Counted from the stretch's first letter, positions 13,095 to 25,337 are shown. The stretch: 64,000 nucleotides of DNA from Cepaea nemoralis (GCA_014155875.1 JACEFZ010004189.1:81001-145000); one strand, 5' to 3'. Program-made: numbers and translations. The notes: generated by a model from the letters alone, not told the origin.

Positions 13095-13103
13095 AAGAGG
13101 GGG
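13095..13103 (+). other. Polypurine tract of element A
   Basis: AAGAGGGGG lies 4 bases before a TGTCACAG start that looks like an LTR. In living elements it primes second-strand DNA synthesis. Confidence 0.6.
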
Positions 13104-13107
13104 CCTA

Positions 13108-14050
13108 TGTCACAGAATGCCTGGAGGATGCGACCAGGAGAGGCTACAATTACCAGAATGCCACAATTGCCAGAAGGCCACAATTACTAGACACACGAGA
13201 TCTCTCGGCCTACACCCACCCAGTAGTCAAAGGGAGATAATTCAAGTAATTTTACTCCTGACGGAGTAGAGGATTACGCCCCTGGATTCTGGGAAGTTCT
13301 GGATGATGACACCGGAAGTAGTGTCTTAACTGCGCAATAGCAGTAACCTCGCTTGCAGCTGAGAGAACTGATGGTTGTCTGGTCGGCTGGCAAGAACTTC
13401 TGTCTGGCAGCAGTGATTTGAAGAATTGGTTCCAGTGTCAACATACAGTTTGAAGACGGTTGACAGTATGTCCCTAAGTTGGACTGAGGTTCCATACTTC
13501 TAACTGCATGACAGAATAAAAAGGTAAGAATGCGACTATTCTTGGATCGGTTCGTGTCGAAATCCCGATCACACAATGTTGCATAGTGCATGCAGCCGTG
13601 TTCACCCGTAGGTCAAGGGCGAGCCTGTAAATTGCTGCAGCAAGCGGGCCTGTTTATTTGACCCCATTTTCATCAGGCCAGTTTTAAACATTCTGTAATG
13701 TTGCCAACAGTGCACTGCCGAGACAGGAAAAATAATGCATGCTTAGTGTGGCGCGCCAGAAAATGGCTGGGGAAAAATGGGATTGGCTTGTTGGTGATTT
13801 GATGGCACTACTGGGCCGCCTTTGAACTCAGGCGTAGTGCACACAACCGGAAGTCGGTGAAAGCGTAACTAAACCCTACCGAGTGGGGTATCCTCCGACT
13901 CGGCCGGTCAAGACGAATCTCATGGGAATGTCCGCGGTCGAATCGACTGTCATTTGAGCGATCCCGCGAGTGTTGAAGTTCGCGTCTTTTGGCAGGGCGA
14001 CTGCTGGTTTTCTTTGCCTTTCTCATACACTTTGTGTTCAAGGTCTCCTT
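13108..14050 (+). repeat. Probable 3' LTR of element A (left edge supported, right edge unknown)
   Basis: It begins TGTCACAGAATG directly after the polypurine tract. The 5' LTR is outside the window, so the right edge cannot be read and 14050 is a guess. AATAAAAAGG near 13516 could be a poly-A signal. ORFs here have no recognisable domain. The sequence is unlike the LTRs of C, D and E. Confidence 0.45.
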
Positions 14051-15489
14051 AACGGACTACCATTCTAGTTTATAGTGGGTTCCTGTGAGGAGAACAACGG
14101 GGAGGGGAAAGAGGGAGAAGTGATGCTACAGACATGTCTGATGGTTGCAGGGGAGATGAACTGGGGAAAGCAGGACCCCATGGGAAGAGCTGGAAGGGGG
14201 TTTTGCCAACGGCCCTCCTTCAGGGCCATCTTGCCTATGGGTACTGTAGACCTTCTAACCCTGTATGTCATTAGAAGTCTTCCACTGGGGAACTGGGGGC
14301 AGACACTCATAACTAGTCACCGTGGGTTCACTCTATCCCCAGTCCAGGGAAACAGATGATCTATTCCGCTACTTGTCAGACCCCAGACCTTATTCTTCCT
14401 CTGACCCTGAGGCATGGCCTGTAATTGAACCACCACCCATCTTAGGGAGGTGATTCACTCTCTGAGTACTATGAGGATGTCTATCCCCATGTGGTGGGTC
14501 ATGATCATGTGATTCTCACAGAAGGGTTGCCTGTGTCATTTTTTCCAGATTCTACCTTCCGGAGAGGAGTGATGGACAGTCAGTAAAACCATCATTCTGT
14601 GTCAACATCAGCAGTCTGGACATACCAACTAACGTGAGGTGATCCTACTGCCCACTACCCGGTCAGTCATATATGCCCTCAGAGCAGATCCAGGAGTCAT
14701 CCACCATTCAAAACGAAGGCTGCTGGGCAAGTATGGTTTGTATAATCGTCCAGCTGTGCCACACTTAGTACCTACCCGACTACCCAACAACTGTGTGATA
14801 TCAAGAAACACTTGTTTCACCCGAACTGTGGTTTTTGATGGTGACTCTTAGTCTAATGGAACTCTGGTTATGAATTATGAACTTCTCTGAACTTTAAATT
14901 GAGAAACTGTGCTACTATGATTGGACCTATTATGGAGGCATCTACGTGATCGGATGTGGATGAGCTTTATGAATGTAATTCAGACACATGTTCTGGTATC
15001 CTGGTCACATTATCCGGACTTGCTTTCCAGGTGATATCTGGTCGAAGACGGAGGACCTTCACCGAGAAGCTAAGTACCATACCCTTCTTATGTGGAACTC
15101 TGACAGCTGTACAGTGATGACCTTCTTCATGTGGCTGCCTCATCTTACTGTCTTATAGCAACTATCACACCAGGCAGATCTGCACTACATCCACATTATC
15201 TTAACTTTCCTTTGTACAATACACTTTTGTTATTGAGTTTGTAGATGCCAGAGTTGCGTCATTTATTCAGGACGATATTTGAAAGGGTAACATCCCTTGG
15301 TTGGTTGTGAGAGAGAGATAGGTATCTGAAGACTGGTGGGGTCGCAGACTGAAAGTGTCCCAGTCCCAGATCTGAAGTCATCCCAGGAGTATATATAACT
15401 ATATATAAATAAATATAGATATATATGTATGTATAGATATTGATAAATAAATGCGATAGCCTTTTCTCTTCACCCCAGGGAAGCTATAT
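14051..15489. other. No recognised feature
   Basis: About 1.4 kb with only short ORFs and no domain I recognise. A TA-rich patch (TATATATAACTATATATAAA type) lies near 15391-15450. Confidence 0.5.
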
Positions 15490-16398
15490 GGCACTAGTTC
15501 ACAACATATATAGACAACATATGTAAAGAAACCAGCCAAACAGAGACAGCAAGAATACAGCATGACGAGAACACAGAAGAAGAACCATCTACATATCTAA
15601 CCATTAGAGAACTCCTGTTTGCGAAAGACCAAGTACAAATACCAAAATCAGAAGCTGAATTACAAGACCACATGAATAGTCTAAATGAAATGTGTAGGGA
15701 ACATAACATGAAAATTAGCACAAGTAAAACAGAGGTAATGACTATATCTAAAGAAGAACAAACAGCAACAATTCACCTAAACGAACATCCCTTGAAACAA
15801 GTAAAGAGTTTCACGTACCTAGGAAGTATAATATCATCAAATGGTAAATCAGAAGACGAGATCAAAAATAGTTGCAATAAGGCAAACCAACTCTTTGAAC
15901 AAATGGCACCAATACTAAAGAACAAACATGTATCAATAACTACTAAGATGGCAATTTACAACACAATCTTCCTACCAACTCTATGTTACCAATGCCAAAC
16001 CTGGACAATGACAGAAAAAGAGAAAAGAAAAATCACAACAACAGAAATCAGATTCCTGAGAAGAATACTTTGTGTATCAAGAAGAGATAAGATCAGAAAT
16101 AAAGAAATCAGGACTAAAGTGGGGGTTAGAGCTGCGCTAGATTTTATTAGATGGCAACAAGTCAAATGGTTTGGCCATGCAAATAGGTTACCAACTAACA
16201 GTATGCAACAATAAGCAATGATGTACAGACCAGAGGGAAGCAGAGGAAGAGGCCGACCACGTAAACGATGAACGCAGGGAATAACAGAGTCCATGGGAAT
16301 GTCGATACATGAAGCCCATAAGCGGGCACTTTCCCGCTGTTTACTTTACCAAGACACCGCAAGGTACAAGAGTAACATGATGAGATGAGATGAGATAT
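15490..16398 (+). pseudogene. RTE-like LINE fragment (RT end and C-terminus) with TGAGA-repeat tail
   Basis: The frame at 15672-16214, plus sequence just upstream, shows RELLFAKDQ (a decayed F-ADD catalytic box), LNEMCREHNMKISTSKTE, FTYLGSIIS, then RRILCVSRRDKIRN and WFGHANRLP. After a stop come remains of RGRGRPRKR and MGMSIHEAHKRAL. The 3' end carries ATGATGAGATGAGATGAGAT (16376-16395), a pentanucleotide tail also seen at 33734 and 42595. The catalytic Asp change and stops make it dead. The copy is 5'-truncated. Confidence 0.82.
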
Positions 16399-16937
16399 TG
16401 ACACGAACTAACATTGCAGACAACTTATATCAACTTGGTTCAGTTCCCCTATGTGTTGCAGGCCTCTACACCACCTCATAAGAACTGTATCAAATTGTGT
16501 GGGACTTTGTGAACGTGAGTTACATAATCTTTTCCATATTTGCATATGTCGACCTCTTTTTTTTCCCCTGAACTATTTAAACCCGACGTAAACTATCGAT
16601 ATATTGATCAGACCTCCAAGTGAAAATATAAGACGTTAATCCAGTTGAACTATAACATGAAAAAGATCCTGCCAGCACTCTTACAAGTTGGTGGCAGATT
16701 GCTAGCTCTAAAATTTGCAGTGTCAATTTCAGCACGCACACATCATCAATACTGAACTGAGGACACAAATAATCACTATACATCTGTTGAGTTCTTGGGG
16801 AGAGGGGCATTGCGTACCCAGCCCCCCTCCCACTTTTTTTTTTAAAAGGAGTTTGACTACGTGAGCATGCCACTGCAAACTTAGCCCATATCACAACAAG
16901 GCCCTGAAACATGGACTAAAAACAAAAGAGATAAAAA
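16399..16937. other. No recognised feature
   Basis: About 540 bases with short homopolymer runs (T near 16558, T near 16832) and no coding or repeat signal I can name. Confidence 0.5.
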
Positions 16938-17215
16938 CAATGAGTTGAGTCAGGAACCGACAGCCTAGCACTCGGGTCATTCTCATGGGTGATCCGTCCT
17001 CATCTTCAACAAACAGCGAAGAGTCCCAATACTAATGATACCAGTAGAAGTCTGATTATATGTCCGTTGGCATTTCCTTGGAGTCCAGAACGAAAGAACC
17101 CCGGGAAGGTTAACCCGGACAATAAATGCCCGCAAAAGTCGGATGTGTCGAGGTAAAGGCATAAGTAAAGCAGCTCTGCTGTTAGAAGGCATAACGTAAT
17201 TACGTCTGAAAAAAT
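16938..17215 (-). mobile_element. 3' fragment of the RNase H-bearing LINE (same family as 19405-20560)
   Basis: 16938-17090 aligns by eye with 19405-19550: GAGTTGAGTCAGGAACCGAC, then a CTGCACTC/CTAGCACTC segment, CGTCC, and GCGAAGAGTC. On the - strand this is the LINE 3' end. The remaining bases up to 17215 resemble the coding part upstream but are badly decayed. Confidence 0.6.
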
Positions 17216-17235
17216 ACTCCGGTTGAACGCAACAG

Positions 17236-17240
17236 TAGCA

Positions 17241-17271
<31 letters not shown>

Positions 17272-17367
17272 AAGAAGAAGAAGAAGAAGAAGAAGAAGAA
17301 GAAGAAGAAGAAGAAGAAGAAGAAGAAGAAGAAGAAGAAGAAGAAGAAGAAGAAGAAGAAGAAGAAG
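17236..17367. repeat. (GCA)n to (GAA)n trinucleotide tract
   Basis: About 40 bases of AGC triplets with a few AGA, then about 100 bases of pure GAA/AGA. The poly-Ser, poly-Phe and poly-Leu frames across it are artefacts of the repeat. Confidence 0.97.
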
Positions 17368-18318
17368 ATTTTGTAATGTTGTAAACATAAACAATGCATA
17401 TTACCTTGCGATGAGACAGGCAGACACACGTATCTCGCACATTCATAAACACACACTCACACATACATACCTGCATACATACTTACATCATTTGCACAAA
17501 CTCTCACAGCTATGCACACTCTCAATAACATACAAATACGCACTTCCTCGCATATAACAACATGCATGCACACATACACACAAAGATATACACATACATA
17601 CACATAGACACAAATACACATATACAGACACATGCACATACACATATATACACACGCACATACATACCCACATATACAATACTCACACACATATGTACAC
17701 ATACACACCTACACACACTTATACACACATACACATGCGCACTCATAAACATACAAACACATACACACCACTCATACATACCCATATACGCACATACACA
17801 CATGTACACACAAACAGACATAAACACAAACTCACACATACACACCCAAGCACACGCATACACACACAAATACACATGTCTATACACATGAACAAACATA
17901 CACACATACTACACACATACACATATACAAACACACAAACATACACACATATACACACAAACGCAGACACACACGCATACACACCCATGCATACACATAC
18001 ACACATGCAAACATATACACGCACATACACGCACAAACACGTACATGCATATACAATACATACACGACCATACACACACATACACACATACACGCAAGCA
18101 CGTGTACGTAAACCTACACACATACACAAAAATACATACACACACAAATACGCACGCATGCACACACACATACGCACATAGACACATAGACACATACATA
18201 TATACACCAACATATACAAACACACACACACGCGCGTATATACTCATACACACATATAAACACACACATAGACACACATAGACACATACACACACGAACA
18301 TACACAGACAGACAGACA
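17368..18318. repeat. CA/ACAT-rich tract attached to a second CR1-like 3' UTR fragment
   Basis: It starts with TGTTGTAAACATAAACAA (about 17379-17396), also found at 7475-7492 in the CR1-like LINE 3' UTR. A shared stretch (ATTAC...ATGAG) follows, then over 900 bases of CACATACACA-type sequence. All long frames here are low-complexity His, Thr, Tyr, Cys or Val runs, so no gene is called. Confidence 0.85.
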
Positions 18319-18614
18319 TAAACGTTTGACTGTATTAGAAACGTCTAGAAAAATGAAAACAATATCAGTCGAGTGTTCTCATGGGATTATCAGGGCTGTT
18401 TGTGAAATATTGACTGGTGTCATGTTTCAGAAGCTTTAGATTCAGTTATTTAGAACAGCGTCACCATGTGCCGTGTCGATAATTGTGGGTCATAATTCGT
18501 CATCACACTCGATCACAATTATCCGCTTCTGTTTGTTTTCTTGTCCCTATTATTTCATACGATCACCAATCTCCTCATCTGTCTGTGTTCTTGTCCATGT
18601 ATTTGCACGCCATA

Positions 18615-19195
18615 TGCAACACAGGCAAGTGCGAGCCACGGACGAATTTCAAGTTCCGCTTCCCTTTATCCAAGCCCACTGCAATGGCCATAGCCGAAAA
18701 TTAATGAAAATATTCATCAATACCTTACCGTCTTTCGTCAAACGGAGCTAAGGGGAACATCATTGACTGGTACGGTTCGCCGCCGCAGGTCTGGGAGTCA
18801 GGGAGTGTAGATCCTCCGACTGCTCCTTCAGTTTCCTTAGCAGTCTACGCTTTCACCTCCCATTCCTTCATCCGGAAGTCATGCTCCAATATCCGGGTGT
18901 CTTGCTCCCGTTAGGCCCTCTTGTCCTCCATATCAAGTTTCTTCTTCTCCTCTTGCACCATCTTCTTTTCTTCCTAGGAAGTTTCCGAGCTTCTTTCTCT
19001 AAGGCAAGCTTCTTGACCTCTTGCTTCATAGCAAGTTTCTGGACCTCATCCTCCCTTTTTGCCTTCTTCCTGTCTCTGTCCTCTTGCCTGTGGTCTGTTT
19101 CGACCTGTTGGACATATATGTGTAGCTCTACTACCTCTTGGCCCATCTCTCGGCCTGTGGCTTGTATTTCAGCAATACTAAGTCGAGCGCTGATG
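18615..19195 (-). pseudogene. Gag fragment of the A/D gypsy family, reversed
   Basis: The - strand begins ATGGCATCAGCG near 19200, as in element D's Gag start. After one frameshift it continues with AEIQATGREMGQEVVELHIYV, a charged Lys/Glu/Arg coiled-coil stretch, and a FPLAPFDE segment. A MAIAVGLDKGKRNLK segment lies near 18660, matching D's MALAMGLERGKWNLK. Several stops. Only the N-terminal 160-170 codons remain; no protease or pol is attached. Confidence 0.82.
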
Positions 19196-19251
19196 CCATT
19201 ACTTAGTACTACTATCTGTGTATTTGGGGGTAACTGAATTAATCAATTTTG

Positions 19252-19291
19252 TATATATATATATATATATATATGTACACACACACACACA
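19252..19291. repeat. (TA)n(CA)n microsatellite
   Basis: TA repeats at about 19252-19274 are followed by CA repeats to 19291. Confidence 0.97.
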
Positions 19292-19404
19292 ATTAATATT
19301 GATAAACACTTCTTATGTCTGTCCGTCACAGACCTTAGCGTGATTTGGACAGTAACCAAAGTACTCAAACAGAACTTATCAATAGAGCTTCCCGTAGAGT
19401 TGGG

Positions 19405-20560
19405 TTGAGTTGAGTCAAGAACCGACATCACTGCACTCAGGACATTCCCATACGTGCTCCGTCCCCTCGTTCAACAGCCAGCGAAGAGTCATACTACTAA
19501 TCGTTCCCACCGCTATCTGATTAAAAGTTCTCCTGGTCTTCCCTTTCAGTTTTGAGATTCTTCCAGATCTCCTGCTGATCCCCCGCAATCTCATTCTTTC
19601 CTCATATGGGCTCTCAATCTGTTCCTCCGCCTTCTCTACCTGCTCCCACAAGCGCACGACCACCTCCCCCTTGTCCATAGGCAACTACCATCAAGAGTTG
19701 CATTCCCTGCTAGCCTATCAGCCTGTTAATTCCCCCATACCCCCGCATGGCCAGAGCAAAACATGCATACAATTCTCACAACCTGTGACCTCTGAAGCGA
19801 CGAGAGCCATTCCACACGAAACATTCCTTTCTCCACCTTGCTAAGCATACTCTTTGAATCCGTAATGAATACAACGTGTATTGCAGTGGTCCCCTCTAGC
19901 CACCGGAATGTCGCTGTTACTGCCTCCACCTTCATTCTCATACTGGAGGTCGTAGTCTCATATGCCAGACTCTCCTTTTTCAAAACTCGCCCATTAGCCT
20001 TTGCAATAAAGACCCAGCCACTACGTCTGTTTCTCACCACTGACCCATCGGTGTAGATGACTATGTCACCTTGATGTGTATTGCTCTGGATCAGCTGTTG
20101 CACGTCAAACTCAGTGCGGCCCGCTTCCCATTCTCTGCACTCACGATCCAGTGTTATTATTACATTGTGCCAGTCCGTTATGTCTTCCGGACCTTCAACC
20201 CACTCTCTTTCACGATTGATGGTCTCTAGGTCACACACCTGACGTAAAGAAAGTTCCACCTGTGCCATCCAGAACCTGCCTCGTCTTAGTCTATGACCTT
20301 TGACCATATCCATTGCTGCATGCAGCGGGTGATCCCTATCTGCGGCAACTCTCAGGTATCATTTGGCCTGAAGGGCCCTATGCCTATCTGTCATTGTTGG
20401 TAGCGCCAGGATATGCCTCATGCATATAATTGATGTGTCCTTTGTGCACCCAAGGATTAACTGCATGGCCGCATTCTGTATGCGCTCCAACCTTTCAAGC
20501 TGGCTTTTTGATAGTGTTAACAGTCCCAACCTTCCTTTAACTAATGAATAGCTAGAAAAA
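19405..20560 (-). pseudogene. LINE with C-terminal RNase H (I/R1-like superfamily), RT C-terminus to 3' end
   Basis: From about 20545 the - strand reads SQLERLERIQNAAM, LGCTKDT and the RT C-terminal region with AADRDHPLHAA. An RNase H domain follows (frame 20313-19726): IVIYTDGSVV (first Asp), MKVEAVTA (Glu), FITDSKSML (second Asp) and CSGHAGVWGN with the final His/Asn region. A stop follows, then decayed sequence to the 3' end near 19405 (GACTCAACTCAAC). RNase H would remove the RNA template strand during target-primed reverse transcription. A matching RT piece from a related element lies at 37870-38180. Confidence 0.83.
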
Positions 20561-21401
20561 TCCCGGACGATCCCCCAGTGGGCTTAATGTAACATAAAGG
20601 ATAAGATTGGCTTCCTAGAAGTCACTACAGATTTTAAGAAACTTTTCTGGCCAGTTATCACGATTCTGATGACCAGTAAGTTCCTTGGATTGCTATCTAG
20701 TATAAAGTAACTAATTTACTCCCACTCTTGAGGAGGACATTACACACATTAGAAGTCAAAACACTACACAATATTTAATCTTGACCCTTCAACAGCCGTA
20801 AGGAAATAATACAAATAAACATGAGAACAACTAACAAGAATATCCTACAAGAAGAAGAAATAGTCCGGCCAAGCTCTCAGGTATAATGACTATCAAGTTC
20901 ATCATAAGCTTCCACTAGTCACCGTCTGCATGTCTAGAAGTAGCAACACTCTCACTAGGCACTGTCAGAGTTCCCCCTTCCGATATCATGTGGTGACTTT
21001 AGACAATCCTATTCTTAATCGATAGGTCGGGATTGTTGACTCTTGTAGATCAGCCAAGATGATGCCACTTGACCACTCTTGTTCTTGAAACACTTCCAGA
21101 CGTAAGGTCAAACCTTCTGAGAAATCATGATAGTTGCCCTAGTGTTTATTTATTTAGACTGAGCTCTCGACGCTTATCTGGTGCCACGTTCTAGTTCAAC
21201 ATGTTAAGAACCCTGTCCAGTTAGGCCATTTGCACCATTTGCGGTGCCGATGAACACGGCCTCATGCCAAAATACGCGGGAAACCTATAGTATCTAGTGT
21301 CATTGACTCTCGCCATATTGTACTCACTCTATCACTTCTGTGTTCATAGACCTAACTTCCCTTCGGGAAAAATAAAAACAATTAAGTTCATGTGGTCCGA
21401 T
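20561..21401. other. No recognised feature
   Basis: About 840 bases without a domain, repeat or RNA signal I can identify. Confidence 0.5.
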
Positions 21402-21733
21402 GGGATGCAGAGGTGTTTCCAAGGCACCAGGGCCGGGTTATATACTGGCCAAGATCTATTGACGCGTCCTCGTCGAGCGTCCTAGGCAACAGGTCCCTTC
21501 GGGGTCATGGCTAAAGTCAGTAGGATCGCCGATTCCTCCGAAGTCGGAGAGCGTCTGCCTGTACGGCGAGGAACCACCAGTCTGCACACCAATAAGCCAG
21601 ACATGGGACAACGGATACTCACGCAAAACTCAGGTCCTGTATGACATCACACTGATGTTGGACAACAGGATGCCTTCATCCGACATACAGGACTTCGCGT
21701 TGGAGCTCAAGCCAACGAACACAAGCAAGCAAG
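21402..21733 (+). mobile_element. SINE-like retroposon, copy 1
   Basis: 332 bases almost identical to 26679-26980, starting GGGATGCAGAGGTG and ending in an AAGC repeat (ACAAGCAAGCAAG). A short CCGAT is found on both sides (21397-21401 and 21734-21738). It contains about 30 extra bases (CGGAGAGCGTCTGCC...) absent from copy 2. No clear tRNA A and B boxes. The second half stays open as a frame in both copies, so it might instead be the 3' end of a 5'-truncated LINE or a retroposed transcript. Confidence 0.65.
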
Positions 21734-22612
21734 CCGATGAGAAGTGCGTATCTTCATGCTGTTTGAAATAGGTACTGGAGCCATAATTTCAGTCAGATAG
21801 TTAATCAGATGAGAGTAACGGTGATCATGTAAATAGGCTTTCTTTATACTATACAGCACTCATACTGACGAAGGTCATTATAATATTAGACCGAAAACAT
21901 TTAGTTCATTCGGAAATATCGTTGACCTAAATAATAGGAGTTTCGTTCACTGCAGAATGACGATGTCACTTGGCGATATCATAGTCCATTGTGATTAAAC
22001 GTTGATCGTTATTCCACAAACCAAATAGGGAGAACATGAAACTAACAACTTGGTGAAAGTCATCAGCCACATCTCACAGTCATACTTGACATTTGACTTT
22101 TCTTTCCGGTAAGCCATCAGAAACATATAGTGTCATCAATTTATATTCATGACTACCTAATCCATTGACATCACTGGCGGACTTGATCAAGGATAGAGCA
22201 TCGTCTAACCAGTGGTCGACTGGAACAGAAAGTCATCTCGACTTATAGAAGCCCAAATCGTTGAGACAGCTCGTGAGGACTAGATCCAATTTATACAAGA
22301 ACCCACCTCATCCCAATCCATTCACACTCTTATCTCACATGCGTAATGATTAGATGTTTAGGTCTCTTTTAGATTTGGGGAAGGAACGTCATCCTTACGT
22401 CACATTAGCAATAGTATTTATGTTGACTAATGTTATTAGTTTATGTTCTACTGAAGAAGAGTAGTGTAGGAATTGTAGGAAACTATCTTCAGTTCACACT
22501 AAAAAGATTAACCCTTCCTACTGTTACCCATTACTAAGTAGAAAAGATATTCTCTTTCATGCAGAATTGCCCCTAAGTAGAAGGTGTAATTTGTTAAAGG
22601 ATTAACTTCATT
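21734..22612. other. No recognised feature
   Basis: About 880 bases of unique-looking AT-rich sequence between two retroposons. Confidence 0.5.
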
Positions 22613-22625
22613 AATCCATCCCCTG

Positions 22626-22882
22626 CCGGTCTCTCTGGCTGTGGGGTTACAACACTTTCTCTCTGTAATCCCGTTTATCACGCAGAGTCTCGTAGCGGAG
22701 CGAGAGCTGATGCGGTTCGACCCCCGCTCGTGACTTGCGGGATACTGAGCCGGCCGCTCAGAAAGCAATGGCAAACTACTGAGCGTAATCTTGCCAAGAG
22801 ATCAACATACAGCTGAAAGATGCTGGTGTTGACAGCTAAGTCCTGTAAAGGATATGCTTAAAAAAAAATCAAAAAAAAAATA
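22626..22882 (+). mobile_element. tRNA-related SINE with A-rich tail and 13-bp TSD
   Basis: 257 bases flanked by AATCCATCCCCTG at 22613-22625 and 22883-22895. The head has a perfect B box (GGTTCGACCCC) set in a T-arm-like stem, GCGG pairing with CCGC. The body has AGCAATGGCAAACTACTGAG and CTTGCCAAGA, a motif shared with several RTE-linked SINE families. The tail is A9-TC-A10. No convincing A box is visible, so the head is degenerate. A - strand frame across it (22508-22774) is incidental. Confidence 0.85.
22714..22724 (+). promoter_or_regulatory. Pol III B box in the SINE head
   Basis: GGTTCGACCCC fits the B box consensus GGTTCGANNCC exactly and lies about 90 bases into the SINE. Confidence 0.75.
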
Positions 22883-22895
22883 AATCCATCCCCTG

Positions 22896-23745
22896 ACAAT
22901 CGGATGTAGTAATGAAATGTCCCTATGCTCCCAGGGGATCTAACTCAGTATATAACTAAAGCATTGCAATAGTTGATAGTAGAGTAATAATTTTATTTCC
23001 ACCTTATCATGTGCATACTTAAATTAAAGCTCTTTTGAATATGATATCAATTCAGCCGCTGTAGAAATACAAAGACACTGCAGAATCACTCAGTAGACAC
23101 ATCAAGCTTTCAAACCACTAACTTCTTTAATGAAGATAACACGGTAGGTTAAACTAGCCATTAAAACACTCGGTAATTAGTGTAGTCGTGACCTTTTCAC
23201 CTCTGATTCCGTGCAAAACCGCGGTAGCTTCCCTCGGTAATCGTTTCCTCTAAACTACAATGTTAAGATAAATGACAATTACCTTATCTTAGGAAAACAC
23301 CATCTTGTCCCCATGAGAATTGGCACTGTAGATCCCAAACTAGTCCGCGATTCACGATTTTTCGGCCTAGTGACTGAATATGGTTAGAAATCCCGTGACA
23401 TAATGAGTTGAGCTAAATGCTGCTAATTATTCCTCTTTTTTTTCTAATTTTAAAGTAGAGTTGTATACTTACCAAGGATCCGATAACCAACGCAACCCTT
23501 GTGGAGTTTCCCCGTCTATAAGTATCTCGTGACTCCATTAGACGAAAAATAAATAGGAGAACCCGCTGGGTTTCAGATACAGATACAGATAGGTGTGTTT
23601 GGACGTGCATCATCAAGTAGTGGATTATTCCAAACATTATATCAAGGCTGCACTTTGGAGACATTCAGTCAGTTGACTGGTTACTGCTATAATTCAAACG
23701 TTCACTTCCTTTACTGTAATACTAAGAGTTACAGAGTGAGATGTA
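22896..23745. other. No recognised feature
   Basis: About 850 bases between the SINE and the mariner. Short ORFs only; no domain or repeat recognised. Confidence 0.5.
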
Positions 23746-25309
23746 TTAGGGACGCTCATTTGAAACCAGTTCCAATGGCTTTATTACAAAAGCATGAAAG
23801 AAACACTAACAGGTGTGGTAGAATTAAACAAAGCTTTCATTTTGAATGAATTTTGCACCATGGGTTGGTCAGAAGAAGTCGCCGTAGGCATCCAGGCAAG
23901 CATCCCATTGCTTAGGTAGGCGGCGAATGCCGTCTACAAAAAATAATTGTGGTTGCTCACTGAACAAAGTGATTTCCGCGTTCATTACGTCTGCATCTGT
24001 GTGAAATAGTTGCCCATTGAAAGCTTTTTTTAGAGGTCCGAACAAATGAAAATCACATGGTCACAAATCAGAACTACAGGCTGGATGTTGCAGAATTTCC
24101 TACTTCTTCCCTGCTAATTTAAAAATTAAGTTGCATGTCCTTCACAGGACGTAGCAGTCAACCCCAACATTTTTGCTGCGCGTGATTCCTGGGAAAATTT
24201 TACTTTCAGTAGTTTACCACTGCTTTCTGAACGACCGGTTCCTATACCTTTTTCGGAAAAAAAACCAGCACCGCTGTGTTTCCAACCCAGGTATACGAGC
24301 TCACAAACCGCGTTCGCAAGCCCTTAGCCACAGAGACCGGCTTAGGTAGGCTAATGCTTCCTGCAAAATCTTTGCGACATGCAGACGAGCATTATCGTGT
24401 ATCAAAATCACATCGCGAGAATGCATGCCGGGTCGATTGTTCTTGATGTTTTAAAATTTTTTGCAGCTTGTCTAGTGTTCACACATAGAGGTTAGAGTTG
24501 ATGTTGACACCGGGTTCTTTAGAATCGGCCAACAATAGCCTTTAATGGTCAAAAAATGCGTTCAGCTTAACCTTACCAGCGGAAACCTGTAACTTGAATT
24601 ATTTGGCTTTTGGTGATCCAGCATGCTTCCATTGCATGCTCTCTCTTTTGCTGTCGACTCAAAGTGATGACATCATGATTCATCGCCTGCCACTATGCGG
24701 AAGAGAAATGCATCACCCTCCACTCTGTAACGCAGCAAGTGGTTCAAACACCATCCCATGCGTTCCTATGTTTGGTGGTCTGTCAACATCCATGGTACCC
24801 ACTGTGAACACACCTTCCTTCCGATATTACAGTTTCTTACGAACGACCGTTTGAATTGTCCCAATTGACACATCACATTCTTTCACAAGCGAACGTATGC
24901 TTCGACAACAGTTCATCTGTCCTGCATCAAATTTGGCGATGGTTTTTTCGGTTGCAACAATATGCGCTTGACCCGGCGGTCGAAGATCTGTCGCGAACTC
25001 ACGTCCTTTCCGAAAGATTCTTGCCCAGTCTGTCACTGTTGTCTTTGACACACATTTGTTACCGTCGACTGGTCGACATCTACAAAGGAAAGAAACTGAA
25101 TCACCGCTCTTTGAGCTTCTTTGGACGGATTTCGGATCAAACGACCATTTTCTCAACGGTCAGAAACAGAACCCATGCATCATGGGACGATAAGCACGTG
25201 CTCTTGTATTCATTGGTCAGTACTTATCACATGACTATGCCATGATCATCTTCAGCCTTCACAATTACGCGCTGTGCGGCACGAACGGATTTCAAATGAA
25301 TGCTCATTA
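23746..25309 (-). mobile_element. Mariner-like DNA transposon, decayed
   Basis: The block starts TTAGGGACGCTCATTTGAAA and ends, read inward on the other strand, TAATGAGCATTCATTTGAAA. These imperfect terminal inverted repeats are about 27 bases long, flanked by TA at 23744-23745 and 25310-25311. Inside is a broken mariner transposase on the - strand. Length 1.56 kb is near the usual 1.3 kb. The repeats have drifted from each other and the transposase has many stops, so it is an old, dead copy. Element C inserted 23 bases beyond its right end. Confidence 0.82.
23850..25156 (-). pseudogene. Mariner-like transposase pseudogene
   Basis: The N-terminal 109 codons (25156-24827) are open, with a helix-turn-helix region typical of mariner DNA binding: VSKTTVTDWARIFRKGRE, then RSIRSLVKECDVSIGTI. 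Downstream the frames break. Mariner landmarks remain: GKVKLNAFFDH near 24550, VNINSNLYV and LDKLQKILK near 24480-24510, and LLGPFKKAFNGQLF-like sequence with QWDACLDAYGDFF near 23880-24040. I could not assign all three catalytic Asp residues in the broken middle part. Confidence 0.83.
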
Positions 25310-25337
25310 TATAAATGAGAAACAACACAACACTGAT

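Noticed and set aside
14075..14359. 94-codon + strand ORF with an overlapping - strand ORF
   Set aside because: No domain, no neighbouring exon signal and open on both strands; most likely chance.
17006..17476. Long poly-Ser, poly-Phe and poly-Leu frames on the - strand
   Set aside because: Translations of the GAA/GCA triplet tract in three frames, not genes.
17562..18319. Several frames of 70-160 codons of His/Thr or Cys/Val/Tyr on both strands
   Set aside because: Products of the CACATA-type repeat. Overlapping frames on both strands with no start context or domain.
22680..22760. Possible tRNA gene around the perfect B box
   Set aside because: No complete cloverleaf or A box, and the sequence is part of a retroposed unit with A-rich tail and TSD, so it is a SINE head.
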